A stretch of DNA of 64,000 bases, taken from Mayfieldus sp963841445. GTDB lineage: Bacteria; Actinomycetota; Thermoleophilia; Solirubrobacterales; 70-9. The notes beneath the pieces are model-generated. The model saw only the letters and a program-made list of their open reading frames with translations, was not told the DNA's origin and searched no databases. Shown piece by piece: positions 1-7,710 of the stretch. The DNA is taken from the NCBI GenBank assembly GCA_963841445.1, contig CAWJCP010000003.1, positions 1 through 64,000 on the forward strand, given 5' to 3'. The stretch's first letter is position 1. Each line of letters opens with the position of its first letter. The position numbers and the translations under genes were made by a program.

Positions 1-198
1 CTTGCCTACTACGGTGCTTTCGTCGCCTTCGTGATCGTCGCCTACCTCGGCTTCAAGGCCGCCGTCGATCACTTCGACAAGGCCCCCGCGCACGACCCCA
101 ACCAGGCCCCGTGGTCAAAGCCCGGCGCTCCCAACGAGCCGCTCGGCGGCTTCACCCCTCGCGCACCCGGCCAAAAGGGGCCGACCAACTTCCAGTGA
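1..198 (+). CDS. C-terminal fragment of a membrane protein, cut by the window edge
   Basis: Frame 1 is open from the first base to a TGA at 196-198 and gives 65 residues. Residues 2-20 or so form one hydrophobic helix (YYGAFVAFVIVAYLGF). A hydrophilic tail rich in Pro and Gly follows and ends PTNFQ. This is what the end of a single-pass or polytopic membrane subunit looks like. A small respiratory subunit or a cytochrome b tail would fit, but nothing in these residues proves it. The gene converges with the Rossmann protein that ends at 264. Confidence 0.6.
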   Translation, partial: LAYYGAFVAFVIVAYLGFKAAVDHFDKAPAHDPNQAPWSKPGAPNEPLGGFTPRAPGQKGPTNFQ

Positions 199-206
199 TG
201 CCGGGT

Positions 207-255
207 CGGTGCGGCTAGCACCGGCACATGCATGTCAGGCGCCCGAAAGGCGCCT
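207..255. terminator. Two GC-rich hairpins between convergent genes
   Basis: CGGTGC (207-212) pairs with GCACCG (218-223). AGGCGCC (237-243) pairs with GGCGCCT (249-255) across a CGAAA loop. No T-tract follows either stem, so factor-independent termination is not certain. The second hairpin and its TGTCAGGC...CAAGTT flanks resemble hairpin modules at 37172, 41543 and 44736. Confidence 0.4.
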
Positions 256-263
256 CAAGTTAT

Positions 264-758
264 TCAGCGTCTACCAATGACTCGCCGCGTCGCGTCAGCC
301 ATCCCGTCGGCCCAGGCACTGAAGTCGCCCGGATCCGTGTCGACGACCTCGACCGGGATGCGCCACGTCCGCGCTGCGAACCGGACCAGCGCCACCCCTC
401 TCCGCAGGCATCGATCCGGCGCCCGTCCGGCCGCCTCGTACACGAAGCCGCGCACCGGCGTGTCGACCAGCCTCTCCAGCAGCGCCTCAAGGCTGTCTCC
501 GTGCAGCGCATCCACCTCCGGCTCACCGTCGTCGACGCTGCCCAGCAGCCAGTGGATCACGGTCACGTCGCCGACCAGGTCGAGGATCGTCCCCGGCCGC
601 GCCGGGTCCGCGAGTGCCGCCTCGAGCCCCGCGGACTCGATCGCCGCTGCGCCGGGCTGCTCGCGGGCGGTGCCGCGCACCGTCCACCCCTCTGCGGCGA
701 GGCGCGACCCGAGGGCGCGGCCGCGGCAACCGCAGCCGACGATCAGCGCCCGCGCCAA
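264..758 (-). CDS. Short NAD(P)-binding Rossmann protein
   Basis: 164 residues. The N-terminus ALIVGCGCRGRALGSRL is a beta-strand followed by a GxGxxGxxLG dinucleotide-binding turn, as in the SDR/NAD-dependent epimerase superfamily. The protein is about half the length of a usual extended SDR and keeps no YxxxK catalytic pair that I can see, so it may only bind a nucleotide or act as a truncated relative of YeeZ-type SDR proteins. The TTG at 758 is the only usable start: the frame upstream closes at the stop of the next gene (771-773). There is no clear Shine-Dalgarno. It is probably co-transcribed with the small membrane protein upstream. The substrate is unknown. Confidence 0.6.
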   Translation of the reverse strand: MARALIVGCGCRGRALGSRLAAEGWTVRGTAREQPGAAAIESAGLEAALADPARPGTILDLVGDVTVIHWLLGSVDDGEPEVDALHGDSLEALLERLVDTPVRGFVYEAAGRAPDRCLRRGVALVRFAARTWRIPVEVVDTDPGDFSAWADGMADATRRVIGRR

Positions 759-770
759 ATTGGTGCCCGT

Positions 771-1064
771 CTAGCCGGCCGAGAAGGGCCCGCGGCCCCG
801 CAGGCGGTTCGCCTGGTCCTCTGCGACCTTCTCGCTGAGCTCCTCGGGGGTCAGCTCAGGCGCTCCACGCCGGCGCCGCATCTCGTTCTGGGCCTCGAGC
901 ATCTGCTGTACGTCGTCGATCTCGAGCTGCGCCTCGGTCTCATAGGAGCGGGTCGGCTTCCAATCGAGCAGGTCGGCGCCGCTGCCCGGGTAGAAGTGCC
1001 CGACGAGCAGGATCACCCCAACGAAGAAGACCAGGACGAGCATGGTTCCAAGAATGAAACCCAC
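771..1064 (-). CDS. Small single-pass membrane protein
   Basis: 97 residues from a GTG at 1064. One N-terminal membrane helix (LVLVFFVGVILLVGHFY) is followed by a cytosolic, charged, partly coiled-coil-like tail with QLEIDDVQQMLEAQNEMRRRRG. I do not recognise a family. An upstream in-frame start at 1121 would run into the divergent thiolase, and the GTG at 1064 sits six bases after a TATCCT -10 box, so a leaderless start is preferred. An internal ATG at 1043 is possible. The Rossmann gene follows 12 bases downstream. Confidence 0.55.
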   Translation of the reverse strand: MGFILGTMLVLVFFVGVILLVGHFYPGSGADLLDWKPTRSYETEAQLEIDDVQQMLEAQNEMRRRRGAPELTPEELSEKVAEDQANRLRGRGPFSAG

Positions 1065-1070
1065 GCACCC

Positions 1071-1080
1071 AGGATACGGT
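1071..1080. promoter_or_regulatory. Overlapping divergent -10 elements (bidirectional promoter)
   Basis: AGGATACGGT contains TACGGT on the plus strand (1075-1080) and TATCCT on the minus strand (1076-1071), sharing the central TA. Each is followed by exactly six bases and then a GTG (1087 plus, 1064 minus). Two leaderless divergent transcripts are predicted. No strong -35 is visible on either side. Confidence 0.55.
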
Positions 1081-1086
1081 TCTGGG

Positions 1087-2271
1087 GTGCAGGAAGCGCT
1101 CATCATCGACGCGGTCCGCACGCCGATGGGGCGCTATCGCGGCGCCCTCGCGGGAGTGCGGCCGGACGACCTGGCGGCCGGCGTCATCTCCGCGATCGTG
1201 GAGCGAAGCGGCGTCGACCCGGATCGCATCGCCGACGTCTACCTGGGCGCGGCGAACCAGTCGGGCGAGGACAACCGCGACGTCGCGCGGATGGCCGCCC
1301 TGCTGGCCGGGTTGCCCGTCTCGGTGCCCGGCGCAACCGTCAACCGGCTCTGCGCCTCGGGCCTGGAGGCGGTCAACATGGCGGCGCGGGCGGTGAAGCT
1401 CGGTGAAGGCGACCTCTATCTCGCGGGCGGAGTCGAGTCGATGAGCAGGGCCCCCTGGGTGCTGCCGAAGCCCGAGAAGGGTCTCCCGCGCGGGGAGCAG
1501 ACCCTCTACGACACCACCCTGGGCTGGCGCATGGTGAACCCCGAGATGGCAGAGCGCTACTCAACCGAATCGATGGGCGAGACCGGCGAGAACGTCGCCG
1601 AGCGCTACGAGATCTCCCGCGCCGACCAGGATGCGTTCGGGCTGCGCAGCCACCAACGCGCCGTCGCGGCGAGCAAGGACGGACGCTTCGCGGAGGAGAT
1701 CGTCGCGGTCGAGACCGACGACGGCACCTTCGAGCGCGACGAGGGACCGCGGCCCGATACCTCGCTGGAGAAGCTGGGCAGGCTGCGGCCCGCGTTTCGC
1801 GAAGGCGGGACGGTGACGGCAGGCAACTCCTCGACCCTCAACGACGGCGCCGCCTGCCTGCTGGTGGGCACAGAGCGTGCCGCCCACGAGCTCAGGGCCG
1901 AGCCGCTCGCCCGTGTCCTCGCCTTCGGCGTCGCCGGGGTCGACCCGGCGGTCATGGGCATGGGCCCGGCGGAGGCGATTCCACGTGCCCTCGCCGCCGC
2001 CGAGCTGGAGCTCGAGGACATCGACCTGATCGAGATCAACGAGGCATTCGCCTCGCAGGTGCTGGCCTGCGCGCGGCAGCTCGGAATCGACGAGGAGCGC
2101 CTCAACGTCAACGGGGGCGCGATCGCCCTCGGCCATCCGCTCGGCTGCTCGGGGGCGCGGCTGACGACGACGTTGGTCCGCGAGCTGCGCCGCCGCGGGG
2201 CTCGTTACGGGATCGCGTCACTGTGCGTCGGCGTCGGCCAGGGCCTCGCCACGGTCGTCGAGGCACTCTGA
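1087..2271 (+). CDS. Acetyl-CoA C-acyltransferase (thiolase)
   Basis: 394 residues, the usual thiolase length. It catalyses thiolytic cleavage of 3-ketoacyl-CoA (or the reverse condensation), the last step of beta-oxidation. The nucleophilic Cys is C89 in NRLCASGLEAVN. The C-terminal half has NEAFASQVLA with the active-site His loop GGAIALGHPLGCSGAR, and the second catalytic Cys is in SLCVGVGQG. The GTG at 1087 is chosen because VQEALIIDAVRTP aligns with thiolase N-termini and lies six bases after TACGGT; the longer frame from 1042 adds an unlike peptide. The 3' neighbours encode the other beta-oxidation enzymes. Chain-length preference, or a beta-ketoadipyl-CoA (PcaF-like) role, cannot be decided from sequence alone. 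Confidence 0.9.
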   Translation: MQEALIIDAVRTPMGRYRGALAGVRPDDLAAGVISAIVERSGVDPDRIADVYLGAANQSGEDNRDVARMAALLAGLPVSVPGATVNRLCASGLEAVNMAARAVKLGEGDLYLAGGVESMSRAPWVLPKPEKGLPRGEQTLYDTTLGWRMVNPEMAERYSTESMGETGENVAERYEISRADQDAFGLRSHQRAVAASKDGRFAEEIVAVETDDGTFERDEGPRPDTSLEKLGRLRPAFREGGTVTAGNSSTLNDGAACLLVGTERAAHELRAEPLARVLAFGVAGVDPAVMGMGPAEAIPRALAAAELELEDIDLIEINEAFASQVLACARQLGIDEERLNVNGGAIALGHPLGCSGARLTTTLVRELRRRGARYGIASLCVGVGQGLATVVEAL

Positions 2272-2452
2272 GCGGACGCGCTCAGTAACCCACCGCTTGG
2301 CTTGGGGAGCTCTGCTCGATGCGACCTGAATCGGCTTCGCTGGGCATTACTCGATAGTAGGTATGAAATTGAGCGGAAAAAAGTGCGAAATGCTGGCCAT
2401 TCGTACGAAGACAGCATGCATGGCGCTTCTTTTGCCCCCTCACGGCATCGAG

Positions 2453-2458
2453 TAGCCT
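2453..2458 (+). promoter_or_regulatory. Leaderless -10 box TAGCCT
   Basis: TAGCCT lies six bases upstream of the ATG at 2465, so the transcript should begin at or near the start codon. A TTTTGC 17 bases further upstream is a weak -35 candidate. Confidence 0.5.
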
Positions 2459-2464
2459 CGCCGG

Positions 2465-3289
2465 ATGAGTGTCGAGGAGCTGGCCAGCGTCGACGGGACG
2501 ATCGAGCCCACCGACGAGACGAGGGTGCCGCTGCGCGACGACGGCCTCTATCGCGGCGACGGCGCCTTCGAGGTGATCCGGCTCTACGCCGGTCAGCCCT
2601 TCGCGCTCGAAGACCACCTCGAGCGGCTGGAGCGATCGGCAGCCGCGATCGAGCTCAGCTTCGACCGCGCTGCCCTGGAGGGGGAGATCGAATCCCTGCT
2701 CGACCGCTTCGGGACCGAGGACGGCCAGCTGCGCATCCTGATCACCCGCGGCGGGCGCAGGATCGCGATCACCGAGCCGCTGCCGGAGCAGACCGAAACG
2801 ATCCGGCTCGCAACGGTGACCTACGAGCCGAGCGTGATCCTCACCGGCGTCAAGTCACTCTCCTACGCCGCCAACATGCAGGCGACCCGAATCGCGCAGG
2901 CGCAGGGCGCCGACGAGGCGGTGCTGGTGACCGCGGACGGCACCGTCCTCGAAGCGCCGACCGCGACGATCTTCTGGGTCTCGCCGCAGGGGGCCCTGCG
3001 GACACCGTCGCTGGAAGCCGGGGTCCTGGACTCGATCACGCGCGCCCGCGTCGTCACCGAGCTCGAGGTCGAGGAGGGCATCTGGCCCGCCGCCGACCTG
3101 CGCGCGGCGAAGGAGGCGTTTCTCGCCTCGACGACGCGCGAGGTGCAGGCGGCGGCGGAAATTGACGGCATCGCGCTGCCCGAGACTCCCGGTAGGCGAA
3201 CCACCGAGGCGATCGAGGGCTTCGCAGCCGCGCTTCAGCGCGGCCTGCGGCAAGGCTCCTCGTCGTTGCGTGGCGAGCCCGCTCAATAA
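2465..3289 (+). CDS. Class IV aminotransferase (PLP; ADC lyase or branched-chain/D-amino-acid aminotransferase type)
   Basis: 274 residues of the fold-type IV PLP family. Visible signatures are the N-terminal GLYRGDGAFEVIR, the likely Schiff-base Lys in GVKSLSYAANMQA, and the region DEAVLVTADGTVLEAPTATIFWV that lines the cofactor pocket. The size and the GxxEG-less N-terminus fit 4-amino-4-deoxychorismate lyase (PabC) about as well as an IlvE/DAAT-type transaminase, so no symbol is given. It sits inside a beta-oxidation run but has its own leaderless promoter. The acyl-CoA dehydrogenase start lies only 9 bases after its stop. Confidence 0.85.
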   Translation: MSVEELASVDGTIEPTDETRVPLRDDGLYRGDGAFEVIRLYAGQPFALEDHLERLERSAAAIELSFDRAALEGEIESLLDRFGTEDGQLRILITRGGRRIAITEPLPEQTETIRLATVTYEPSVILTGVKSLSYAANMQATRIAQAQGADEAVLVTADGTVLEAPTATIFWVSPQGALRTPSLEAGVLDSITRARVVTELEVEEGIWPAADLRAAKEAFLASTTREVQAAAEIDGIALPETPGRRTTEAIEGFAAALQRGLRQGSSSLRGEPAQ

Positions 3290-3292
3290 GCT
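3287..3292 (+). promoter_or_regulatory. -10 box TAAGCT built on a stop codon
   Basis: The TAA stop of the aminotransferase (3287-3289) supplies the first three bases of TAAGCT. The GTG of the next gene follows after six bases (GATCGC). Confidence 0.5.
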
Positions 3293-3298
3293 GATCGC

Positions 3299-4498
3299 GT
3301 GGACTTCGAGCTCACCGACGAGCACCGCCTGATCGCGGAGGCGGCACGCCAGTTCGCCGACAAGGAGATCGCCCCGCGCGCGAAGGAGAACGACCGCGCC
3401 GAGCGCTTCGACCGCGAGCTGGCCGCCAAGCTTGGCGAGATCGGATACCTCGGCGCCCCGGTCGCCGAGGCCTACGGCGGCCGCGGCCTCGACTACCTCG
3501 GCTACAGCCTGATCGTCGAGCAGGTCGGCCGGGCCGACTCGGCGGCGCGCACCGTGGTCTCGGTGCAGACCTCGCTGGTCTGCGGCTCGATCGAGCAATG
3601 GGGCAGCGAGGAGCAGAAGCAGGAGTGGCTGCCGCGGCTCTGCTCCGGCGAGGCGCTCGGCTGCTTCGGCCTTACCGAGCCCGACACCGGCTCGGATGCC
3701 GCGAACCTTCGCACCCGCGCCACGCGAACCGGCGACGGCTGGTCGATCAGCGGCCAGAAGATGTGGATCTCGCTCGCGAACTTCGCCGAGCTGGCGCTGA
3801 TCTTCGCCCAGACCGACCCCGAGCAGGGCCACCGGGGGCTGGCCTGCTTCCTCGTCCCGACCTTCAGCGACGGCTTCTCGACCCAGGAGATCCACGGCAA
3901 GCTCGGGCTCCGCGCCTCCGACACCGCGGAGATCTCGCTTGACGACGTCGAGGTCGGCGCCGACGCGATGCTCGGTGAGATCGGCGACGGCTTCAAGGTC
4001 GCGATGACGGCGCTGGACAAGGGACGGCTGAGCGTCGCCGCCGGCTGCGTCGGGATCTGCGACGGCTGCGTGGACGCGTCGGTTGCTTACGCAACCGAGA
4101 GGCACCAATTTGGCGTTCCTCTTGCCCGCTTTCAGCTCGTCCAGGAGCTGATCGCGGAGATGATCGTAAAGCGCGACGCGGGCCGGATGCTGGTCTGGCG
4201 CGCCGCCGACCTCAAGGACCGCGGGCTGCCCAGCACCGCCGAGACGTCGATCGCGAAGCTCTACGCGACCGAGTCGGCGGTCGAGTGCGCGAACGCCGCG
4301 ATCCAGGTCCACGGCGGCTCCGGCTATGTCGACGACTACCCGGTCGAGCGCTACCTGCGCGATGCGCGGGTGACGACCCTGTACGAGGGCACCTCGCAGA
4401 TCCAGAAGCTGATCATCGGGCGCGCCGCAACCGGCATCAACGCGATGACGCCGATGGAGGTGGAGGTGGAGCCGACCGCGGCGGAAGTGAAGGGATAG
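3299..4498 (+). CDS. Acyl-CoA dehydrogenase
   Basis: 399 residues, a full-length FAD-dependent acyl-CoA dehydrogenase that forms trans-2-enoyl-CoA in beta-oxidation and passes electrons to ETF. Recognisable blocks are the helical N-terminal domain, CFGLTEPDTGSDAANL and KMWISLANFAELALIFAQT (FAD-binding beta domain), and the C-terminal signature RDARVTTLYEGTSQIQK, whose YEGTS Glu is the usual catalytic base. The GTG at 3299 starts MDFELTDEHRLI, typical of the family, and lies six bases after TAAGCT. The stop is directly adjacent to the enoyl-CoA hydratase start, so the genes are co-transcribed. Confidence 0.92.
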   Translation: MDFELTDEHRLIAEAARQFADKEIAPRAKENDRAERFDRELAAKLGEIGYLGAPVAEAYGGRGLDYLGYSLIVEQVGRADSAARTVVSVQTSLVCGSIEQWGSEEQKQEWLPRLCSGEALGCFGLTEPDTGSDAANLRTRATRTGDGWSISGQKMWISLANFAELALIFAQTDPEQGHRGLACFLVPTFSDGFSTQEIHGKLGLRASDTAEISLDDVEVGADAMLGEIGDGFKVAMTALDKGRLSVAAGCVGICDGCVDASVAYATERHQFGVPLARFQLVQELIAEMIVKRDAGRMLVWRAADLKDRGLPSTAETSIAKLYATESAVECANAAIQVHGGSGYVDDYPVERYLRDARVTTLYEGTSQIQKLIIGRAATGINAMTPMEVEVEPTAAEVKG

Positions 4499-5269
4499 GT
4501 GCCTGAGCTGATCGAGACCTCCGTCGACGGGCACGTCGCGCTGTGCCGGCTGAACCGCCCCGAAGCGCGAAACGCCCTTTCCCCGGAGCTGATGCTGCAG
4601 CTCGCGGACTCGCTCGAGGGCTTCGACGCCGCCCCCGAGGTGCGCTGCGTCGTGATCGCGGGGTCGGACGAGGTGTTCGCCAGCGGCGCCGACATCAAGG
4701 CGCTCTCCGAGCGGTCCTTCGACGAGGCCCTCTACCACCCCGCGGCGGGCTTCTGGCGCCGCCTGGCGGCGCTGAAGACGCCGCTGATCGCCGCCGTTTC
4801 GGGATGGGCACTGGGCGGCGGCTGCGAGCTGGCCCTTGCCTGCGACATGATCGTCGCCTCGGAGAACGCCGAGCTCGGGCAACCGGAGATCACGCTCGGG
4901 ATCATCCCCGGGGGCGGCGGCACCCAGCGGCTCGCCCGGGTGCTCGGCAAGCAGCGCACGATGGAGCTGGTCCTGACCGGGCGCCGGATCAACGCACGAG
5001 AGGCGCACGAAGCGGGACTCGTCAACGTGGTTGCCTCCCCGGACGCCTGGCTCGAGCAGGCGATGGAGCTGGCGGCGCGGATTGCGCAGCGGCCGCCGAT
5101 CGCCGCCCGGCTCGCCAAGCAGGCCGTGATCGCGGCGGACGAGACCTCGCTGAGCGCCGGGCTGGAGACCGAGCGCCGCCTCTACGAGCTGGCGATGGCG
5201 ACCGAGGACCGGGTCGAGGGCATGGAGGCCTTCCTGGAGAAGCGAAAGCCCGAGTTCCGGGGCAGGTGA
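4499..5269 (+). CDS. Enoyl-CoA hydratase/isomerase
   Basis: 256 residues of the crotonase family, hydrating enoyl-CoA to 3-hydroxyacyl-CoA. The oxyanion-hole segment FASGADIKAL and the block GWALGGGCELALACDM are intact, followed by GQPEITLGIIPGGGGTQRL with the acidic residue expected at the active site. The GTG start immediately follows the stop of the acyl-CoA dehydrogenase (no spacer). The 3' end overlaps the next gene as GTGA. A good candidate for the hydratase of this local pathway. Confidence 0.9.
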   Translation: MPELIETSVDGHVALCRLNRPEARNALSPELMLQLADSLEGFDAAPEVRCVVIAGSDEVFASGADIKALSERSFDEALYHPAAGFWRRLAALKTPLIAAVSGWALGGGCELALACDMIVASENAELGQPEITLGIIPGGGGTQRLARVLGKQRTMELVLTGRRINAREAHEAGLVNVVASPDAWLEQAMELAARIAQRPPIAARLAKQAVIAADETSLSAGLETERRLYELAMATEDRVEGMEAFLEKRKPEFRGR

Positions 5270-6810
5270 TCGTCGAGCGAATCGGCGTCGTCGGCGCCGG
5301 GACGATGGGCGCCGGGATCGCCCAGCTCGCCTGCCTGGCGGAGATCGAGACCCGCCTCCACGATCCGCTTCCGGAGGCCCTGGAAGCGGGTGTCCAGCGG
5401 GTCCGCGAAGCGCTCGAAAAGGGCGTCGAGCGCGAGCGCTGGACTAGCGAGCAGGCGGTGGTCGCCGGGGGTAGGCTGAAGAAGGCGGAGACGCTCGAGG
5501 ACATGGCCGGCTGTGAGCTGGTGATCGAGGCGGCGCCGGAGGACCTGGAGCTGAAGCGAGAGCTGTTCGCTCGGCTGGCGGAGCTTTGCGGACCCGAGAC
5601 GGTCTTGGCCACCAACACGTCGTCGCTCTCGGTCGCCGCGATCGCCACCGGGGTGCCGGAACCGGACCGGGTCGTGGGGATGCATTTCTTCAATCCCCCG
5701 GCGCTGATGAAGCTGGTCGAGGTCGTCGCCGGGCCGGAATCGTCCGAGGGCGCGCTGGCGCTGGTCGAGGAAGTCGGCAGGCGAATGGGGCGCACGGCGG
5801 TGCGGACGGCGGACGAGATCGGCTTCATCGCCAACCGCTGCGCCCGCCCCTACAGCCTCGAGGCGCTGCGGCTGCTTGGCGACCGGGTCGCCGATGTCGA
5901 GACGATCGACCGCATCTGCCGCGTCGGCGGCGGCTTTCGAATGGGGCCGTTCGAGCTCACCGACCTGGTCGGCGTCGACGTCAACCTCGAGGTCGCGAAG
6001 TCGTTCTGGGAGCAGAGCTTTCACGAGCCGCGCTGGCAGCCGCACCCGATCCAGCAGCAGATGGTCTCCGCCGGCCGCCTCGGCCGCAAGGCGGGCCGCG
6101 GTTACTACGACTACTCGAAGGGCCCCGACCGGCCCGAAGACCGAAATGGCCGAGAGGTGGCGCCTTTTTCGTCGTATGGGCGACAAACGCGCCAATTCCG
6201 AGTGGTAGAGGTGATCGGAGAAGGCGAGCTTGCCGATCGACTGCAGGAGCCCTTGCCACCTGGCGATGAAGGTGATTCGCCAGCAGGCGACCGCCAGGAG
6301 GGCGAGGCACTGCGTCTGATCTCACTCGCCGAGGGAAGCCTCGCCGAGTTTGACGAGGTCGGTAGCTCGATCGGTTACTGCGCCCTCGGTCCACTCGACG
6401 AGGCGAAGCTGGTCGAGCTGACCGCCGGCGAGCACACCACCCAGGAGGCGCGTGAGGTCGCCGAGCAGCACTTCCGCTCGCTCGGCCTGCAGGTCGAATG
6501 GGTCGGTGACTGCCCGGGCCTTGTCCTTGGGCGGATCGTCTGCCAGCTCGTGAACGAGGCGGCGTTCGCGTTGCAGAAGGGCGTCGGCGCGGCCGAGGAC
6601 ATCGACACAGCGATGCGGCTCGGCCTCAACTATCCGCGCGGCCCGCTCGAGTGGGGCGACTCGATCGGGCTCGACCGTGTTCTCACCCTGCTCGACGCCC
6701 TGCGCGCCGAGCTCGGCGAGGAGCGCTACCGGGCGGCGCCGCTGCTACGCCGCATGGTCGCCGACCGGCAGCTCGGCCGCAGCACCGGGCGGGGCTTCTT
6801 CGCCTACTGA
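5266..6810 (+). CDS. 3-hydroxyacyl-CoA dehydrogenase (PaaC/PaaH-like, two C-terminal domains)
   Basis: 514 residues, longer than the roughly 285-residue hydroxybutyryl-CoA dehydrogenase. The NAD domain begins RIGVVGAGTMGAGIAQ. ATNTSSLSVAAIA and GMHFFNPPALMKLVEVV carry the catalytic Ser and His. A first C-terminal domain contains FIANRCARPY and GPFELTDLVGVDV; a second, after a linker, contains GRIVCQLVNEAAFAL and NYPRGPLEWGD. The linker near residues 290-370 (6130-6380) is less GC-rich and shows no family signature. The GTG at 5266 overlaps the hydratase stop. It catalyses the NAD-dependent step between hydratase and thiolase. The last 66 bases overlap the convergent EamA gene. Confidence 0.9.
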   Translation: MIVERIGVVGAGTMGAGIAQLACLAEIETRLHDPLPEALEAGVQRVREALEKGVERERWTSEQAVVAGGRLKKAETLEDMAGCELVIEAAPEDLELKRELFARLAELCGPETVLATNTSSLSVAAIATGVPEPDRVVGMHFFNPPALMKLVEVVAGPESSEGALALVEEVGRRMGRTAVRTADEIGFIANRCARPYSLEALRLLGDRVADVETIDRICRVGGGFRMGPFELTDLVGVDVNLEVAKSFWEQSFHEPRWQPHPIQQQMVSAGRLGRKAGRGYYDYSKGPDRPEDRNGREVAPFSSYGRQTRQFRVVEVIGEGELADRLQEPLPPGDEGDSPAGDRQEGEALRLISLAEGSLAEFDEVGSSIGYCALGPLDEAKLVELTAGEHTTQEAREVAEQHFRSLGLQVEWVGDCPGLVLGRIVCQLVNEAAFALQKGVGAAEDIDTAMRLGLNYPRGPLEWGDSIGLDRVLTLLDALRAELGEERYRAAPLLRRMVADRQLGRSTGRGFFAY

Positions 6811-7665
6811 CAGCCCTCCGGCAGCAAGCCAGCAGCCGCCGACAATCAGCGCCAGCCCGGCGATCGTCGCCGGGCTGATGCGCTCGTCGAGCAGAAAGGC
6901 GCCGTAGAGGACCGCGAAGCCCGGCGCGATGTAGGTCACGACATAGGTTCGCGCCGGCCCCACCGCGCGAATCAGCGAATAGAAGATCGCGAACGCGATC
7001 CCTGTCCCGAGTATTCCGAGCGCCCCAACCGCGGCGATCGGCCCGAGGCCCGGCACCGACCCCGGTGCCGTGGCCAGTCCGTAGGGCGCCAGGATGACGG
7101 CGCTGACGAGCATCACCGCGGCCGCGATCGAGAGCGGCTCCGAATCGCTGAAATGGCGCTTCGCGAGCAGCGCCGAGATCGCGTAGCCAAGCCCCGCGAG
7201 CAGAACCGCCGCCCCGCCGAGCAGCTCGGCGCCGGAACCGCTCAGATCGACCCCGAGCAACAGCACGACGCCGGCGAAGCCAAGCCCGACGCCGACCAAG
7301 CGCAGCCCCCTCGACCTTTCCTCAGGGTCGAACCGAATCGCGAGCACGGCGGTGAACAGCGGCGCCGAAGAGACCAGGATCCCGGCCAGCGAGGAGGAGA
7401 TCTGCACTTCTCCGGCGGCGATCAGGACGAATGGCCCGGCAACCTGCGTCGCGGCGACCAGGGTCAGCATCGGGATCCGCTGCCGGAGCCGCGGAATCCC
7501 GCCACGACCCGCAGCCAGCGGGGTCAGGACCAGCGCCGCAAGCAGAACCCGGGCCCAGGCGACCATCGCGGGCGAGAGGTCGCGGATGCCGATCTTTATG
7601 AACAGGTATGAGGCGCCCCAGATCGCCCCCAGGACCAGGAGCAGCGCCCATGCACGTCGTTCCAT
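6745..7665 (-). CDS. EamA/DMT-family transporter
   Basis: 306 residues with ten predicted membrane segments arranged as two EamA repeats, the first beginning WALLLVLGAIWGASYLFIKIG and the second near the middle of the protein. The family exports metabolites such as amino acids; the substrate here is unknown. The ATG at 7665 lies six bases after TAACCT. The last codons overlap the convergent 3-hydroxyacyl-CoA dehydrogenase gene by 66 bases, which is unusual and leaves no room for a separate terminator. Confidence 0.85.
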   Translation of the reverse strand: MERRAWALLLVLGAIWGASYLFIKIGIRDLSPAMVAWARVLLAALVLTPLAAGRGGIPRLRQRIPMLTLVAATQVAGPFVLIAAGEVQISSSLAGILVSSAPLFTAVLAIRFDPEERSRGLRLVGVGLGFAGVVLLLGVDLSGSGAELLGGAAVLLAGLGYAISALLAKRHFSDSEPLSIAAAVMLVSAVILAPYGLATAPGSVPGLGPIAAVGALGILGTGIAFAIFYSLIRAVGPARTYVVTYIAPGFAVLYGAFLLDERISPATIAGLALIVGGCWLAAGGLSVGEEAPPGAAAELPVGDHAA

Positions 7666-7671
7666 CGAGGC

Positions 7672-7677
7672 AGGTTA
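7672..7677 (-). promoter_or_regulatory. Leaderless -10 box TAACCT
   Basis: On the minus strand TAACCT is followed by GCCTCG and then the ATG of the EamA gene at 7665, the same six-base spacing seen at 1064, 1087, 2465 and 3299. Confidence 0.5.
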
Positions 7678-7710
7678 GCCCCGCCCTCGCCTCACCTTCT
7701 CGCAGGCTTG

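Noticed and set aside
751..4119. 15-base inverted match between 751-765 and 4105-4119
   Set aside because: In a 64-kb window a few chance matches of this length are expected, and one site is inside a conserved codon run.
2855..5008. 717-codon open frame on the minus strand over the aminotransferase and acyl-CoA genes
   Set aside because: It is antisense to well-supported enzymes, shows no family motif, and has the Arg/Pro/Gly-rich content typical of shadow frames in GC-rich DNA.
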